A DNA stretch of 64,000 nucleotides from Bacillota bacterium (GCA_023443515.1 JAEZUC010000011.1:37262-101261), one strand, 5' to 3'. Shown: positions 1-10,073, counted from the first letter of the stretch. Notes: a model not told the origin generated them from the sequence alone. A program made the numbers and translations.

Positions 1-9
1 TATTTTCAT
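1..9 (-). CDS. Start of a gene running off the left edge
   Basis: On the minus strand the first bases of the window read ATG AAA ATA. A strong Shine-Dalgarno sequence (GGGGGAG) lies seven bases upstream, at about positions 17-23. This is probably the 5' end of a gene transcribed leftwards out of the window. Only three codons are visible, so no function can be given. Confidence 0.4.
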
Positions 10-149
10 TATTACACTCCCCCTGAATAGCTCTTACTATCTATCATATTCCGTAAAAAGCACTTTCGTGATAAAAAAAGTTGTCTAAATCAATATTGTA
101 GTGAATAGATATATACGGATAAGCTATTTTTTCCCAAGGGAGTGGTCAG

Positions 150-830
150 ATGTTTTCTCTTTTTCATGCTAATCAAAGGAAAAAACTTGTAATGTTAATA
201 GCATTTATTGTATTCACTGTGGGTATTATTTCATTTTTCCGTATCTTTTTTAAAGAGAACTCTTATTATACAATAACCGTTAACAGCCAAATCTCTTTTT
301 CTTATCCCATGGATTTCTCAATAAAAAATGTATATGCCAGCGACCCTGCTTCTGCCCCTTATGTTCAGGCAAGCAACAGTAAATATAAGAGTTTTATTGA
401 TTATAAATCGCCTGAAGATAAATTCCATTTCAGCTATCCTTCAAATTTCAAACTGTATCAGCAGGCTTTTCCAGGCAGTGAAATTCTATATCATGTAGAT
501 TTTCAGAATAAAAACGATAATGCCTTTACAGGGTTTGTTCAGGTTTGGAATCTGCCATATGAACTCAGTAAATTTCTTGAGGAATCAAAGGCGAACTCCC
601 TTACCGATTTTATTAATTTCAAATCCAAAGAAATCCAAATCAATAAAATGAAAGGATATTTCTGGGAGTATACGGTAAAAAGCTCCAAAGAAAATTATAA
701 AACACTTGAAGTATTCCTCTCAAAGGATTCCAGACTATATAGAATCAGTTTCTATATCCCTGAAAATGAATATACAAACGAAGACCTTGATATGTTTTGG
801 AAAATGGTAAATTCAATGAAAGTAGATTAA
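150..830 (+). CDS. Membrane-anchored or exported hypothetical protein
   Basis: The 226-residue product has a basic N-terminus (QRKKL) followed by one hydrophobic segment at about residues 13-34, which is either an uncleaved signal anchor or a signal peptide. The rest (about 75-226) looks like one soluble alpha/beta domain, with a PsbP/Mog1-like appearance (FHFSYPSNF start, WKMVNSMK end) that I only suggest. AAGGGAG seven bases before the ATG supports the start. It converges on the diguanylate cyclase gene, and the two 3' ends overlap by four bases. Function is unknown. Confidence 0.75.
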   Translation: MFSLFHANQRKKLVMLIAFIVFTVGIISFFRIFFKENSYYTITVNSQISFSYPMDFSIKNVYASDPASAPYVQASNSKYKSFIDYKSPEDKFHFSYPSNFKLYQQAFPGSEILYHVDFQNKNDNAFTGFVQVWNLPYELSKFLEESKANSLTDFINFKSKEIQINKMKGYFWEYTVKSSKENYKTLEVFLSKDSRLYRISFYIPENEYTNEDLDMFWKMVNSMKVD

Positions 831-2503
831 CCATTTTTTTGAGCAATCATAATACAGTTTCTTCCATTTTCCTTTGCCTTGTAAAGTGCATTATCTGCAT
901 CTCTGATTAACCCAACCTGATTTGAAGAGGTTTCAGGATAGCATGCTATTCCAAAGCTTGCAGTAACAGAGGCTGATATAAGATTGTCTTTTATTACATT
1001 TCCTGCAATCTTTGTCCGCAGAAACTCTACTTTTTCATGGGCTTGCTGTATTGACGTCCGAGGTAATATAAGTACAAATTCTTCTCCCCCGAACCTTGCA
1101 ATAGTATCGGTTCCCCGCAGATTATTTTTTACTGTTTGTGCAACTTCTTTCAGTACTACATCACCAAAAAGATGACCATATGTATCATTAAATATTTTGA
1201 AAAAGTCGATATCAAGAATTACAAGAGATAGATTATATCCTTTTTCCACCGCCATTTTAAATTCAGCTTCAAATTTTTCGTGGAAGTAGACACGGTTGTA
1301 AACTCCAGTCAAGCCATCAACTGTGGCCATCTCTTGAAGGTTGGCATAAAGCTCTGCATTTTCAATGGCCATACTTACCTGTTTTCCCATAGTTGTAAGC
1401 AGTCTTAGATTTTCGGTATTAAATGTATTGTTATTCCTGTGTTCAATGAGTGTAAGTCCGAACTTTCTGGATTTCAAGCTTAAAGGCACGCACATAAAAG
1501 AACCTATCTGTCTTGTCTGAATAAAATCGTATTTGTCAGGATCAACCATGTTTTCTATAAAAGGCTTTTCATTTTGCAATATGTCTAATAGAAGCTCACA
1601 GTTAACATTATCCGCCAAAATTGCCAGTTCTTCTTTATTAGTTATATTTGTAAACTGTACTTTAAGTCTGTTTTTCTTCTGGTCAAACAATAATATGGTA
1701 GAAAAGTTTACGCCCATTACACCTATTATTACATCATTTACAAAATTAAGTAACTCGTTTATGTCCAGAATGGAGCCTATGGCCTCACTTACCTGCTGAA
1801 GGGTATAAAACTCTGCAATGCTGGACGTAAGTCTCTTATTTGTATCTTCCAGCTTAAAATTGGTTTCCTTGAGCTTTTCATATTGGTTTTTTATTTTATC
1901 CCTGGCAGAAGCAAGCTGCTCATACTTCTCACCCAATTCAATAATTAACCTATCGTTTTCCTGTTCATTTTTTAAGTTCTCAGAAAAAGTTTTAGAACTA
2001 ATACTAAATATACAAAAGAGTAATATGTATATACACACAATTCTGAAAAGATTGAAGATTAATTTTTTAGCATCAAAGGGCTCTTCTATGCCATATAATG
2101 TGAATATATATAATATTTTGATTAGGGCACTAAATCCCAGTAGAGTGTAGGCTAACTTTTTACCTTTGTGAACGCTTATAAAAAACAAAGGCAAGACAAG
2201 AGAAAGGTACTCTATACCATCCGAGAATGGTAATAAGAATACTGATGTCAGAAAGACTTCAATAGTCCTGAATACGTCAAACACTTTATCTGAATATAAA
2301 TTTATATTGTTTACAAATATAATTTTAACAATATTCAGAGTCAGAATTGACACTATAAATACTGTCATAAAAATTTTGTTGTTAAAACGAACATTAGCAT
2401 CAGTATAAAGTTCCTGCTTGAAAATCAATGCAGAAAGCAGTAATACAATAAATACCCAATAAAGGTTAATCATAACCTTTTCATATTTTTGTATTTTATT
2501 CAT
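827..2503 (-). CDS. Membrane diguanylate cyclase with GAF and GGDEF domains
   Basis: This 558-residue protein should make cyclic di-GMP from GTP at the membrane. The first ~175 residues hold about six hydrophobic segments. A coiled coil (about 175-230) leads into a GAF-like sensory domain (about 235-390) and a C-terminal GGDEF domain. The catalytic signature is GGEEF at residues 472-476. An intact RxxD product-inhibition site (RGTD, 463-466) lies five residues before it, so the enzyme looks active and feedback-regulated. AAAGGA precedes the ATG. The gene sits 16 bases after the FtsA-like gene and is probably cotranscribed with it. The signal sensed by the GAF domain is unknown. Confidence 0.9.
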   Translation of the reverse strand: MNKIQKYEKVMINLYWVFIVLLLSALIFKQELYTDANVRFNNKIFMTVFIVSILTLNIVKIIFVNNINLYSDKVFDVFRTIEVFLTSVFLLPFSDGIEYLSLVLPLFFISVHKGKKLAYTLLGFSALIKILYIFTLYGIEEPFDAKKLIFNLFRIVCIYILLFCIFSISSKTFSENLKNEQENDRLIIELGEKYEQLASARDKIKNQYEKLKETNFKLEDTNKRLTSSIAEFYTLQQVSEAIGSILDINELLNFVNDVIIGVMGVNFSTILLFDQKKNRLKVQFTNITNKEELAILADNVNCELLLDILQNEKPFIENMVDPDKYDFIQTRQIGSFMCVPLSLKSRKFGLTLIEHRNNNTFNTENLRLLTTMGKQVSMAIENAELYANLQEMATVDGLTGVYNRVYFHEKFEAEFKMAVEKGYNLSLVILDIDFFKIFNDTYGHLFGDVVLKEVAQTVKNNLRGTDTIARFGGEEFVLILPRTSIQQAHEKVEFLRTKIAGNVIKDNLISASVTASFGIACYPETSSNQVGLIRDADNALYKAKENGRNCIMIAQKNG

Positions 2504-2519
2504 ATATTTCCTTTCTAAA

Positions 2520-4649
2520 CTACAATCGCATATTCTCCCAATAAATCTCTATATTATCTCCCGGAGAAATTGTATCGGTAAAATTTGCCTGACTCCCATT
2601 TAATTTTAATACGATATTTCCTTTAGGTACTGACAAATCAAAATTAATATAGTTAAAAATATCTACAAAAATATACTGCCTGTTTTCTTTCAATTCAATT
2701 CTTTCACCGTTAACAATTATAATAAAGCCTTTTTCGGACATAGGGACAACGTTGTTTTCCATATAGGCCTGTTCCAATTGGTTTATTGATACAGAATCAG
2801 TCTCATATTCCTCTTGTTCTTCCTGTTCCTCCTCAGCAGGAGCAGGCAACACTTCTGATTCCTCATGTTCTGAATCAGTTATCCTGTCGCCGTCCTTTAG
2901 TATGTATTCAGGATTACCAAATTCCCCATTTACCCGAAGCAAACTGCTTTCAAGACCCAGTTCAAATTTAGTTATGAAGTCTTTTAGTGTGACTATTTCC
3001 TCTATTTGAACCTTATCACCGTTTTTTATAGCTGCATCAAAACTGCACACCTGCCCGTTAATTGAACAATATGGTACTAGTTCTATCCTATCTTCGTTCA
3101 GAAAGACAGTAAGTCCTCTTGGGTGTTTAACATAGTCAGCTATTTTTTTTACTGCGTCCATACCAATGTATGAAGGCTTTATATATATGGAATCATTATT
3201 GCTAATTCGGGTATCAAGACTTGCCAGCTCATTGTTAACAAAAATTTCAGCAGCCATTCCATGTTCACCCTTAATACTCATATCCTTATCGTTTAGTTTG
3301 AACTTCAATGACTTACCCGATCTGCCAATAAGCTTGTCAGGATTGTAGCCTACCAATATTAAAGCATCTGCCACACTTAGTTTTTTGGAATTGAACAGCT
3401 TTATTTTATTTTCATTTACAGTAACAGTCATAAAATCCTGACCTCTTTGCATATGCGCCATCATAGCTATACCAAAAGGTGTGATGGATTCAGGCCCTGT
3501 TAACTTCTTAATCTTGGTCTTTATGTTTTGTATTACATCCCTCCCTCTTACTGCAACTCTGTTATCCTGAAGTCCCAACCCTTCGGCTATCCTGGTTGTA
3601 AGCCCCGGTATCTGGCTTCCTCCTCCAATGAGGAACACTGCATTGGGAGCCTTCTGATTAAACTCCATGATTTTGTCGCAAATACTGCCTGCCAAAAAGT
3701 CTACAGCAGGCTTTACTATTTCAATGGCCTTCTGGTGTGTAATCTCATATTTATTTCCAAGTATATCCGTATACTTTATATTTTCTGTACCCGATGATAT
3801 AGATATTTTTATTTTTTCAGCTGTATTAAAATCAACCAAAAATTCCTGAGCAATTTTTTCGGTTATCTCATCTCCTGCTATTGGAACCATGCCGTACGCA
3901 ACTACAGAGCCGTCTCTGGTTAGTGCAATATCCGATGTTCCGGCACCTATATCAACCAGAACCAGATTTAAAAGTCTTAAATCCTTTGGAATAGTTACAT
4001 TTATTGCAGCTATAGGCTCAAGCGTCAGACTTATTACCTCAAGTCCAACCTTTGACATAACCGTATACAAACTGTCCACTACAACATGAGGCAGGAATGT
4101 AGCCAGTACTTCCACCCCTATTTTCTTACCTTTATGCCCTACAAGTGACGAAATTACATACCCATTAAGAAAATAATTTACAACACTGTATCCGACACAA
4201 TAAAAGGTCATTTTTTCTTCGTTTGATATTTCATTATCAAGTTTAAATTGTGCATTCTGAATAGCATCAACCTCCATACTGCCGACAATTTCCGATGTTA
4301 TTTCACGTCCCTGTTCAATATCGTATTCCAGTTTTGTCTGACTTGTTTTCAGAACCCTACCTGCTGCTGCTATGGCTACTTTTGATAAAGTTACCCCAAG
4401 TGTCTTCTCAAGTCGTTCTTTTACTTGTGTTATTACTTCGGCTACCTTTTCAATATCATGTATTTGTCCGTCCAACATGGCACGACTTTTGTGTTCACAT
4501 ATTTCAGCCGCTACAACCCTGAAACACTCCTTTTCATAAAACCCCACTATACCTATAACAGTTCTTGTTCCAATATCAAGAGCAAATATCAAATCATCTT
4601 CATTAAATGTTTCTACTTTTGTTTTTGTTGTCTTCTGTTTACCAGGCAT
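2520..4649 (-). CDS. FtsA/PilM-like actin-fold ATPase with long C-terminal extension
   Basis: The product has 709 residues against about 400-420 for typical FtsA. The N-terminal ~400 residues carry the actin/Hsp70 ATPase fold: DIGTRTVIGIVGF near residue 25 (phosphate 1), an insert with AAAGRVLKT like the FtsA SHS2 region, DIGAGTSDIALTRDG (phosphate 2) and FLIGGGSQIPGL (adenosine loop). The remaining ~300 residues hold repeated beta-rich segments built around 'VNGE', 'LKDGDRI' and 'NGDKVQIEE', then an acidic stretch (EEEQEEQEE). These look like ligand- or protein-binding modules. It is annotated as cell division protein FtsA in related clostridia, but a morphogenesis role distinct from classical FtsA is possible. 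GGGGG lies upstream of the ATG. Confidence 0.8.
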   Translation of the reverse strand: MPGKQKTTKTKVETFNEDDLIFALDIGTRTVIGIVGFYEKECFRVVAAEICEHKSRAMLDGQIHDIEKVAEVITQVKERLEKTLGVTLSKVAIAAAGRVLKTSQTKLEYDIEQGREITSEIVGSMEVDAIQNAQFKLDNEISNEEKMTFYCVGYSVVNYFLNGYVISSLVGHKGKKIGVEVLATFLPHVVVDSLYTVMSKVGLEVISLTLEPIAAINVTIPKDLRLLNLVLVDIGAGTSDIALTRDGSVVAYGMVPIAGDEITEKIAQEFLVDFNTAEKIKISISSGTENIKYTDILGNKYEITHQKAIEIVKPAVDFLAGSICDKIMEFNQKAPNAVFLIGGGSQIPGLTTRIAEGLGLQDNRVAVRGRDVIQNIKTKIKKLTGPESITPFGIAMMAHMQRGQDFMTVTVNENKIKLFNSKKLSVADALILVGYNPDKLIGRSGKSLKFKLNDKDMSIKGEHGMAAEIFVNNELASLDTRISNNDSIYIKPSYIGMDAVKKIADYVKHPRGLTVFLNEDRIELVPYCSINGQVCSFDAAIKNGDKVQIEEIVTLKDFITKFELGLESSLLRVNGEFGNPEYILKDGDRITDSEHEESEVLPAPAEEEQEEQEEYETDSVSINQLEQAYMENNVVPMSEKGFIIIVNGERIELKENRQYIFVDIFNYINFDLSVPKGNIVLKLNGSQANFTDTISPGDNIEIYWENMRL

Positions 4650-4682
4650 ACCTAACCCCCATGTATAAAAACAGTCGTGACC

Positions 4683-5315
4683 CTATTTCTTAGAATAATA
4701 ACTGCACAAATGATTTATTTCACACTTTTCGCACTCAGGTTTTCTTGCATTGCACACAGCTCTTCCATGGAAAACCAGCTTATGGCAAAAATCTGCCCAT
4801 TTATCTTTCGGAATAATCTTCTGTAAATCATATTCAATCTTTTCAGGGTCTTCATTCTTTGTCAGACCCGTCCTGTTTGAAAGCCTTTTAGCATGGGTAT
4901 CAACAACAACTCCCTGCTGCCCATGTATCTCATATAAATAAAGATTTGCTGTCTTACGCCCTACTCCGGGCAATTCAAGGAGTTCCTCCATATTGTCAGG
5001 AATTTTCCCCTTGTACTTCTCAGTAATAATTTTACAACTGGCGATTATATTTTTTGCTTTGTTTCTGTAAAACCCCGTTGATTTAATATCTTCTTCCAGT
5101 TCCTTTACATCTGCATTTGCAAAGGCCTCTGAAGTGGGATACTTTTTATATAAATCCTTTGCTACAATATTCACCCTTGCATCAGTACATTGGGCCGCAA
5201 GCTGAGTAGAAATCAAAAGCTGAAGCGGATTATCATACTGCAGAGAACACTCCGCGTCAGGATAAAGCCTGTCAAGAACTTCTATCATCTGCAGAACCTT
5301 TTCCTTTTTTTTCAT
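4683..5315 (-). CDS. nth: Endonuclease III (DNA glycosylase/AP lyase)
   Basis: The 210-residue protein removes oxidised pyrimidines and cleaves at abasic sites in base-excision repair. It shows the helix-hairpin-helix (LLELPGVGRKTANLYL, containing the catalytic lysine), the catalytic aspartate in VDTHAKRLSNRTG, and a C-terminal 4Fe-4S loop with spacing C-X6-C-X2-C-X5-C (CNARKPECEKCEINHLC). Length is normal for the family. It lies between glycogen synthase and the FtsA-like gene on the same strand, with short gaps that suggest one transcript. Confidence 0.96.
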   Translation of the reverse strand: MKKKEKVLQMIEVLDRLYPDAECSLQYDNPLQLLISTQLAAQCTDARVNIVAKDLYKKYPTSEAFANADVKELEEDIKSTGFYRNKAKNIIASCKIITEKYKGKIPDNMEELLELPGVGRKTANLYLYEIHGQQGVVVDTHAKRLSNRTGLTKNEDPEKIEYDLQKIIPKDKWADFCHKLVFHGRAVCNARKPECEKCEINHLCSYYSKK

Positions 5316-5342
5316 CGAATGTTATACCTTCTTTATAGTATG

Positions 5343-6809
5343 TTATTTATTTTTGTTTTCTACTGCTATTTTATATAAATCTAAGTACTTAATACAAGGC
5401 TTCTTCCATGAAAAATCACTTTCCAGCGCCCTTATAACTAATTTTCCCCAATCCTGAGTCTTTTTGCAATAAACCTCTATTGCCCTGTCTAAAGTTTCTT
5501 CAAATGCCTTTTCATTAAATTCAGTGAAGGAGAACCCATTTCCGTTTTTTCTATCCTCATCATAATCTATTACAGTTTCAGCCAGGCCACCTGTAGCCCT
5601 TACAACAGGAATTGTACCATATCTGAAACTAATAATCTGCCCTAAACCGCAGGGTTCGAACCTAGAAGGCATTAAGAACATATCTGCTGAGGAATATATC
5701 TTTTTAGCCAGCTTTTGATTGAACTCCAGAAACACCGTAACATTGTCGGGGTACTTTTTTTGAAGTTCCTTAAATGAATTATGATAGTATTCATCCCCAA
5801 TTCCAAGAACAGCCAGCTGTATATCCTTTTGTTCTATAAACCTGTCTATACATCCCATAATCAATTCCAGACCCTTCTGGTGAGTCAGCCTCGTAATAAC
5901 TGCTAATAGCGGAGCATCACTTTTTTCTAATCCGAACTCTGTCTGAAATTGTTTTTTGTTTTCCTTTTTGTTCCATGCAGTCTTAGAGTCAAAGCCTATA
6001 TATATGTCCTCGTTCTTTCCGGGATCAAATTCTTCGTAAGATATTCCATTCACAATCCCAAAAAGGTCTTTTTTTCGGTTATTAAGTATACCTTCCATTT
6101 TCTCACCGTATGCAGTTGAAAGAATTTCCTGTGCATACTGTTGGCTGACCGTATTTATTTTATCGGAATAAACAAGTCCGCATTTCATAAAACTGAACAT
6201 TCCATAAAACTCTGCCTTCTCATAGGTAAAGAAGTCTTCCTCCACGTTAAGAAAACCACATATATCAGCACTGAAATTCCCTTGATACTCAAGATTATGA
6301 ATAGTATAAACCGTAGCAATATCTTTATAAAAATCCTGTTTTTCATATTTTTCTTTCAAAAGCAGGCATAACGGGCCTGTATGCCAGTCATTACAATGGA
6401 TAATGTCGGGCTTAAAGTTTATATATGGCAACATTTCAAGTGCTGCCTTGCACAGCAGTATAAACCTTTGCGCATCATCCTGGTAGCAATATATACCGTC
6501 TCTATAATAATAATGATAGTTTTCTAAAAAATAGACCTTAACTTCTTTTGAGCCTGAAACCGATATGCAACCTTCCTTAATCACACATGTTTCTTTTCTT
6601 TCTCCCATTTCAACAGAAAAATCGGTAACATAAGCCATTTCCGCATCAATACTCTTGTATCTGGGCATGAGTACTCTTACATCCTGCCCCAGCAACGTTA
6701 ACTCCTTTGGCAGAGAACCTGCTACGTCAGCTAACCCGCCAGTCTTTGCAAAAGGGTCAACTTCTGCGGATACAAAAAGTATTTTTAACTTTTTATTAGA
6801 TAAATTCAA
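5343..6809 (-). CDS. glgA: Glycogen synthase (ADP-glucose type)
   Basis: This GT5 glycosyltransferase of 488 residues extends alpha-1,4-glucan from ADP-glucose. The N-terminal KTGGLADVAGSLPK motif binds ADP-glucose, and the C-terminal half has SRFEPCGLGQIISFRYGT and ATGGLAETV, which are typical of starch/glycogen synthases. I place the start at a TTG (6807-6809, giving MNLSNKKLKILF) because GGAGG lies eight bases upstream. The longer reading frame would start inside that ribosome binding site. No other glg gene is in the window. The gene follows the HD-GYP gene closely. Confidence 0.94.
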   Translation of the reverse strand: MNLSNKKLKILFVSAEVDPFAKTGGLADVAGSLPKELTLLGQDVRVLMPRYKSIDAEMAYVTDFSVEMGERKETCVIKEGCISVSGSKEVKVYFLENYHYYYRDGIYCYQDDAQRFILLCKAALEMLPYINFKPDIIHCNDWHTGPLCLLLKEKYEKQDFYKDIATVYTIHNLEYQGNFSADICGFLNVEEDFFTYEKAEFYGMFSFMKCGLVYSDKINTVSQQYAQEILSTAYGEKMEGILNNRKKDLFGIVNGISYEEFDPGKNEDIYIGFDSKTAWNKKENKKQFQTEFGLEKSDAPLLAVITRLTHQKGLELIMGCIDRFIEQKDIQLAVLGIGDEYYHNSFKELQKKYPDNVTVFLEFNQKLAKKIYSSADMFLMPSRFEPCGLGQIISFRYGTIPVVRATGGLAETVIDYDEDRKNGNGFSFTEFNEKAFEETLDRAIEVYCKKTQDWGKLVIRALESDFSWKKPCIKYLDLYKIAVENKNK

Positions 6810-6828
6810 TTGAGCTACCTCCAAAATG

Positions 6829-8295
6829 TTAGTTGTTAATCAGCTCTTTAATCATACTTATAAATAAATCTGATATCCTTGGGTCAAACTGAATCCCCTT
6901 ACATCTTTCAATTTCATTTATTGCTAATTCCATTGTCATACCCCTTCGGTATGTTCTGTCGCTTGTCATTGCATCAAAGGCATCAGCTATACATAATATT
7001 CTTCCTAATAGACTGATTTCCTCACCCTTCAGACCATTAGGATAGCCCCCGCCGTTATATTTTTCATGGTGTTCCAGAATTGCTTTTAATCCATTTCTTA
7101 AAAACTCTACATTCTTTAGTATATTATAGGAAATCAGTGGATGCTTTTTTATTTCTTCATATTCACCATCTGTCAGTTTGTCTGATTTATTAAGAATTGA
7201 AGCTGATACTCCTATCTTTCCTATATCGTGCAAAATAGCCGCATATCTTAAGTCCTGTATAGTATCTTCGTCCAGCTTCATCCGGGTAGCAATCTCACAT
7301 GAAATTTCCATTACCCTCTGGCAATGACCACTGGTATAGGCATCCTTTGCCTCGATTGCATTTACTAAAGACATAACAGTTTGAATATATCCTGTATTAA
7401 GGCTTTCTGAGTACTTCAGAAGCTCTTCATTTTTTTGGCGAAGTTCGTCCTTGGCTCTATTAAGGCTTTCAATATTATTGTTTAAATCATCGTTTACTGC
7501 GGCTGTTTCCTCATAAAGAGCTTCTATTTCTTGCTTCTGTAGATATACATCATTTATCAATTGAGACTTGTACATGGCAACAGCTGCATAATTTGCAAGG
7601 CTTTGGAGGAATATAAGGTTTACTTTTTTAAAAGAATACTTATTCTTTGTCTCAAGAAAAATAACACCCAACTGTTCATCTGATATGCTGAGTGGTATCA
7701 CAAGCTTGTCTCCTAATATACCTCTTCTTTTGATCTCAATTCCACACTTCACAACCACCGAGTTTGTATTAAAGCATTGTGTAACAACAGAATCCTCTTC
7801 AAAATATTTCCCTACTTCTCCGAATACCATTTCTCCCAATTCATATTTACAATATATATCTTGAGAATTTACATCTTTAAAACAAATAAGGCACCTGTCA
7901 CACCCGGTAAACTTTTTAAATACATCGTATACATATTTAATTATATTTTCAATTTCAATTGTAGAGTTAAATTTTTCAGACGTAACACTTAAAGCTTCCA
8001 ACTGGTTCTGTTTTTCCACAAGTAGTTTCAATGTCTTAAAGTAGCTTTTTCCTGCTATTGTATTGAGTAGATACTCGTTTTGCTTGAGATACCCATATTT
8101 TTTTATATTTTTTCTGTTTTTTCTATCAATAACATTATATTCACAAATATCATATGCCAAAAATAAAATACATAAACAAGCACTTATAGCCAACGGTTTC
8201 TCAGCATTCATATAAATTCCGTAAACAAAGCAAGGTAAAGCTATAGCGCATATAATTATTTTTACTAGATGTGAATGATATTTGCTTAAGTTCAT
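6829..8295 (-). CDS. GAF and HD-GYP domain protein, probable cyclic di-GMP phosphodiesterase
   Basis: The 488-residue product has two hydrophobic N-terminal segments (about 10-50), a GAF-like domain (about 85-245), a coiled coil (about 250-295) and a C-terminal HD-GYP domain. The HD motif is HDIGKIGV. The GYP motif region is HHEKYNGGGYPNGLKGEEI. This family hydrolyses cyclic di-GMP, which would oppose the nearby GGDEF protein. The start is the ATG at 8293-8295, with GGAGG five bases upstream. The gap to the next gene upstream holds the htrA terminator. Confidence 0.9.
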   Translation of the reverse strand: MNLSKYHSHLVKIIICAIALPCFVYGIYMNAEKPLAISACLCILFLAYDICEYNVIDRKNRKNIKKYGYLKQNEYLLNTIAGKSYFKTLKLLVEKQNQLEALSVTSEKFNSTIEIENIIKYVYDVFKKFTGCDRCLICFKDVNSQDIYCKYELGEMVFGEVGKYFEEDSVVTQCFNTNSVVVKCGIEIKRRGILGDKLVIPLSISDEQLGVIFLETKNKYSFKKVNLIFLQSLANYAAVAMYKSQLINDVYLQKQEIEALYEETAAVNDDLNNNIESLNRAKDELRQKNEELLKYSESLNTGYIQTVMSLVNAIEAKDAYTSGHCQRVMEISCEIATRMKLDEDTIQDLRYAAILHDIGKIGVSASILNKSDKLTDGEYEEIKKHPLISYNILKNVEFLRNGLKAILEHHEKYNGGGYPNGLKGEEISLLGRILCIADAFDAMTSDRTYRRGMTMELAINEIERCKGIQFDPRISDLFISMIKELINN

Positions 8296-8445
8296 ATATG
8301 CCTCCAGCATTTTATATAATTCCAGAAAAATCCTTAGATTATATATCTAATTGTAAAATTTTTTTTCCTTCTTAGCAATACAATTTATTTATTACCTAAA
8401 TTTTTTTTTATTTTCCTATAATTTTGTAAAAATATAAATATTAAA

Positions 8446-8490
8446 GAAAGCTGCCCCATGAAACAATAAATTGTTCACAAGACAGCTTTC
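8446..8490 (-). terminator. Terminator after the HtrA-like protease gene
   Basis: The arms GAAAGCTG and CAGCTTTC enclose a second short stem, AACAAT/ATTGTT. On the minus strand it is followed by TTTAATATTT. It lies just past the stop codon of the protease gene. Confidence 0.7.
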
Positions 8491-8504
8491 CATATAAATG
8501 TTAT

Positions 8505-10073
8505 TTACTTTGTTTCACCTAATTTAGCCTGAACGGTTTTTGTATTTCCATCTCTAAATATTTCGATCTTCACCACATCTCCGGGCTTCATCTTATTCTT
8601 GATTTCCTCAAGCTCATCATAAGACTTCACTGTTTTATTGTTAAATTTGGTTATTACATCGCCCGGCATTATCCCTGCTTTTGCAGCTGCTCCAAACAGT
8701 TCAACATCTGCCACATATACGCCTGCCGGCATATTATTTGCCTTTGCAATATCTTCGGTGTACTGGTTATTAACTGTAATTCCAAGATATGGTTTTGCAA
8801 TATAGGTTTTAGTCATGAGTTCGTCTGCTATTCTTTTAGCTTCATTTACGGGAATGGCAAACCCAAGTCCTTCAAATCCTGTTGCAACCATTTTTACTGT
8901 ATTTACACCAATAAGCTGTCCCTTGATATTAACCAACGCACCACCGCTGTTTCCGGGGTTTATGGCAGCGTCTGTCTGAATAAGCCTGATCCTCTTTCCT
9001 CCATCTAACTGAACGGTTCTGTTTAGCCCGCTAATAACACCGTATGTCAAAGAACCCATGTATTCAAGGCCACCCGGATTACCTATTGCAATGGCAGGTT
9101 CCCCTATTTTAATGTTATCTGAATTACCAAATTCAATAACAGGTAGATTTGTCTCATTTATCTTCAAAACAGCAAGATCAGTTTTAGAATCGTAACCTTT
9201 AACTGTAGCAGAATATGGTTTGTCTATTCTGTTTGGGAGGAACACTTCTATTTTCGCATCACTTCTTACGCCTCTGGTTTTATCATTCAAAGCACCTTCT
9301 ATTACGTGATGGTTTGTAAGGATGTATCCATCAGCACTTATGATTATTCCTGAACCTTCACCACCCTCACGTTGAATCCCGAATAGCTCGTTGGAATTCT
9401 GATAAGATGTTTTTATACCAACTACTGACGGACCAACTTTTTCTGCAACACTGGTTACGGCTGATTCTCCGTTTTGAACAATTTCAACTCGTTTTAGTTC
9501 TCCGGTAGTATTGGGTTGAGTACTTTCTGTTTTAAGGCCAGGGAAATTGTTTCCAAGATATTCTTTTATATGTGGCTGCACGACAGGTGCTAAAAAAAGC
9601 ATAAGCAACGCAAGAAGTGCTGCTCCCACAAGCGAGCTTGCAATAGATACCAATACATATTTCCATGCATTTGACTTTTTAGTATTTGTTTTTTTGCAGC
9701 TTTCCCTGTAATAATTATTGTAAGCCTGACCGGATACCCCCTGTGTTTCCCAATTGCTACCTTTTCCGTTTAAATCTGAAGTATCAGCTTCTTGTTCTCC
9801 GTTGTGAGACTCTTGTGCATTTAAATTGATATTATCTGTAACGGTATCCTGACTAGTATTTGCATCTGCGATACTGTCCACCGGCTCCCACTTCTCACTT
9901 GAAGGACTCATTATTTCATACTGGCCATTACTATTTGCGTTGTCCTCTTTAGTTGTATTTACAGACTCCTGTGACTCTGTACTACTGTTTACTTCATAAG
10001 TGCCGGTATCATTCTTCGGCTGGTCACTAATGGAACCATTTTCATTTATCTTATCGTCTCTATCATCAATCAT
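8505..10073 (-). CDS. HtrA/DegP-type membrane serine protease with PDZ domain
   Basis: The 522-residue protein degrades or refolds damaged exported proteins. Residues 1-137 are a hydrophilic, Asn/Ser/Glu-rich cytoplasmic tail. One membrane helix follows at about 138-163, then an extracytoplasmic trypsin-like domain with His256 (TNHHVIEG), Asp299 (KTDLAVLKI) and Ser376 (GNSGGAL), then one PDZ domain (about 425-515). This is the layout of Gram-positive HtrA/HtrB. GGGGAG precedes the ATG. A histidine kinase and response regulator lie immediately upstream, a context that suggests envelope-stress control, though control of htrA by this pair is inferred. Confidence 0.93.
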   Translation of the reverse strand: MIDDRDDKINENGSISDQPKNDTGTYEVNSSTESQESVNTTKEDNANSNGQYEIMSPSSEKWEPVDSIADANTSQDTVTDNINLNAQESHNGEQEADTSDLNGKGSNWETQGVSGQAYNNYYRESCKKTNTKKSNAWKYVLVSIASSLVGAALLALLMLFLAPVVQPHIKEYLGNNFPGLKTESTQPNTTGELKRVEIVQNGESAVTSVAEKVGPSVVGIKTSYQNSNELFGIQREGGEGSGIIISADGYILTNHHVIEGALNDKTRGVRSDAKIEVFLPNRIDKPYSATVKGYDSKTDLAVLKINETNLPVIEFGNSDNIKIGEPAIAIGNPGGLEYMGSLTYGVISGLNRTVQLDGGKRIRLIQTDAAINPGNSGGALVNIKGQLIGVNTVKMVATGFEGLGFAIPVNEAKRIADELMTKTYIAKPYLGITVNNQYTEDIAKANNMPAGVYVADVELFGAAAKAGIMPGDVITKFNNKTVKSYDELEEIKNKMKPGDVVKIEIFRDGNTKTVQAKLGETK

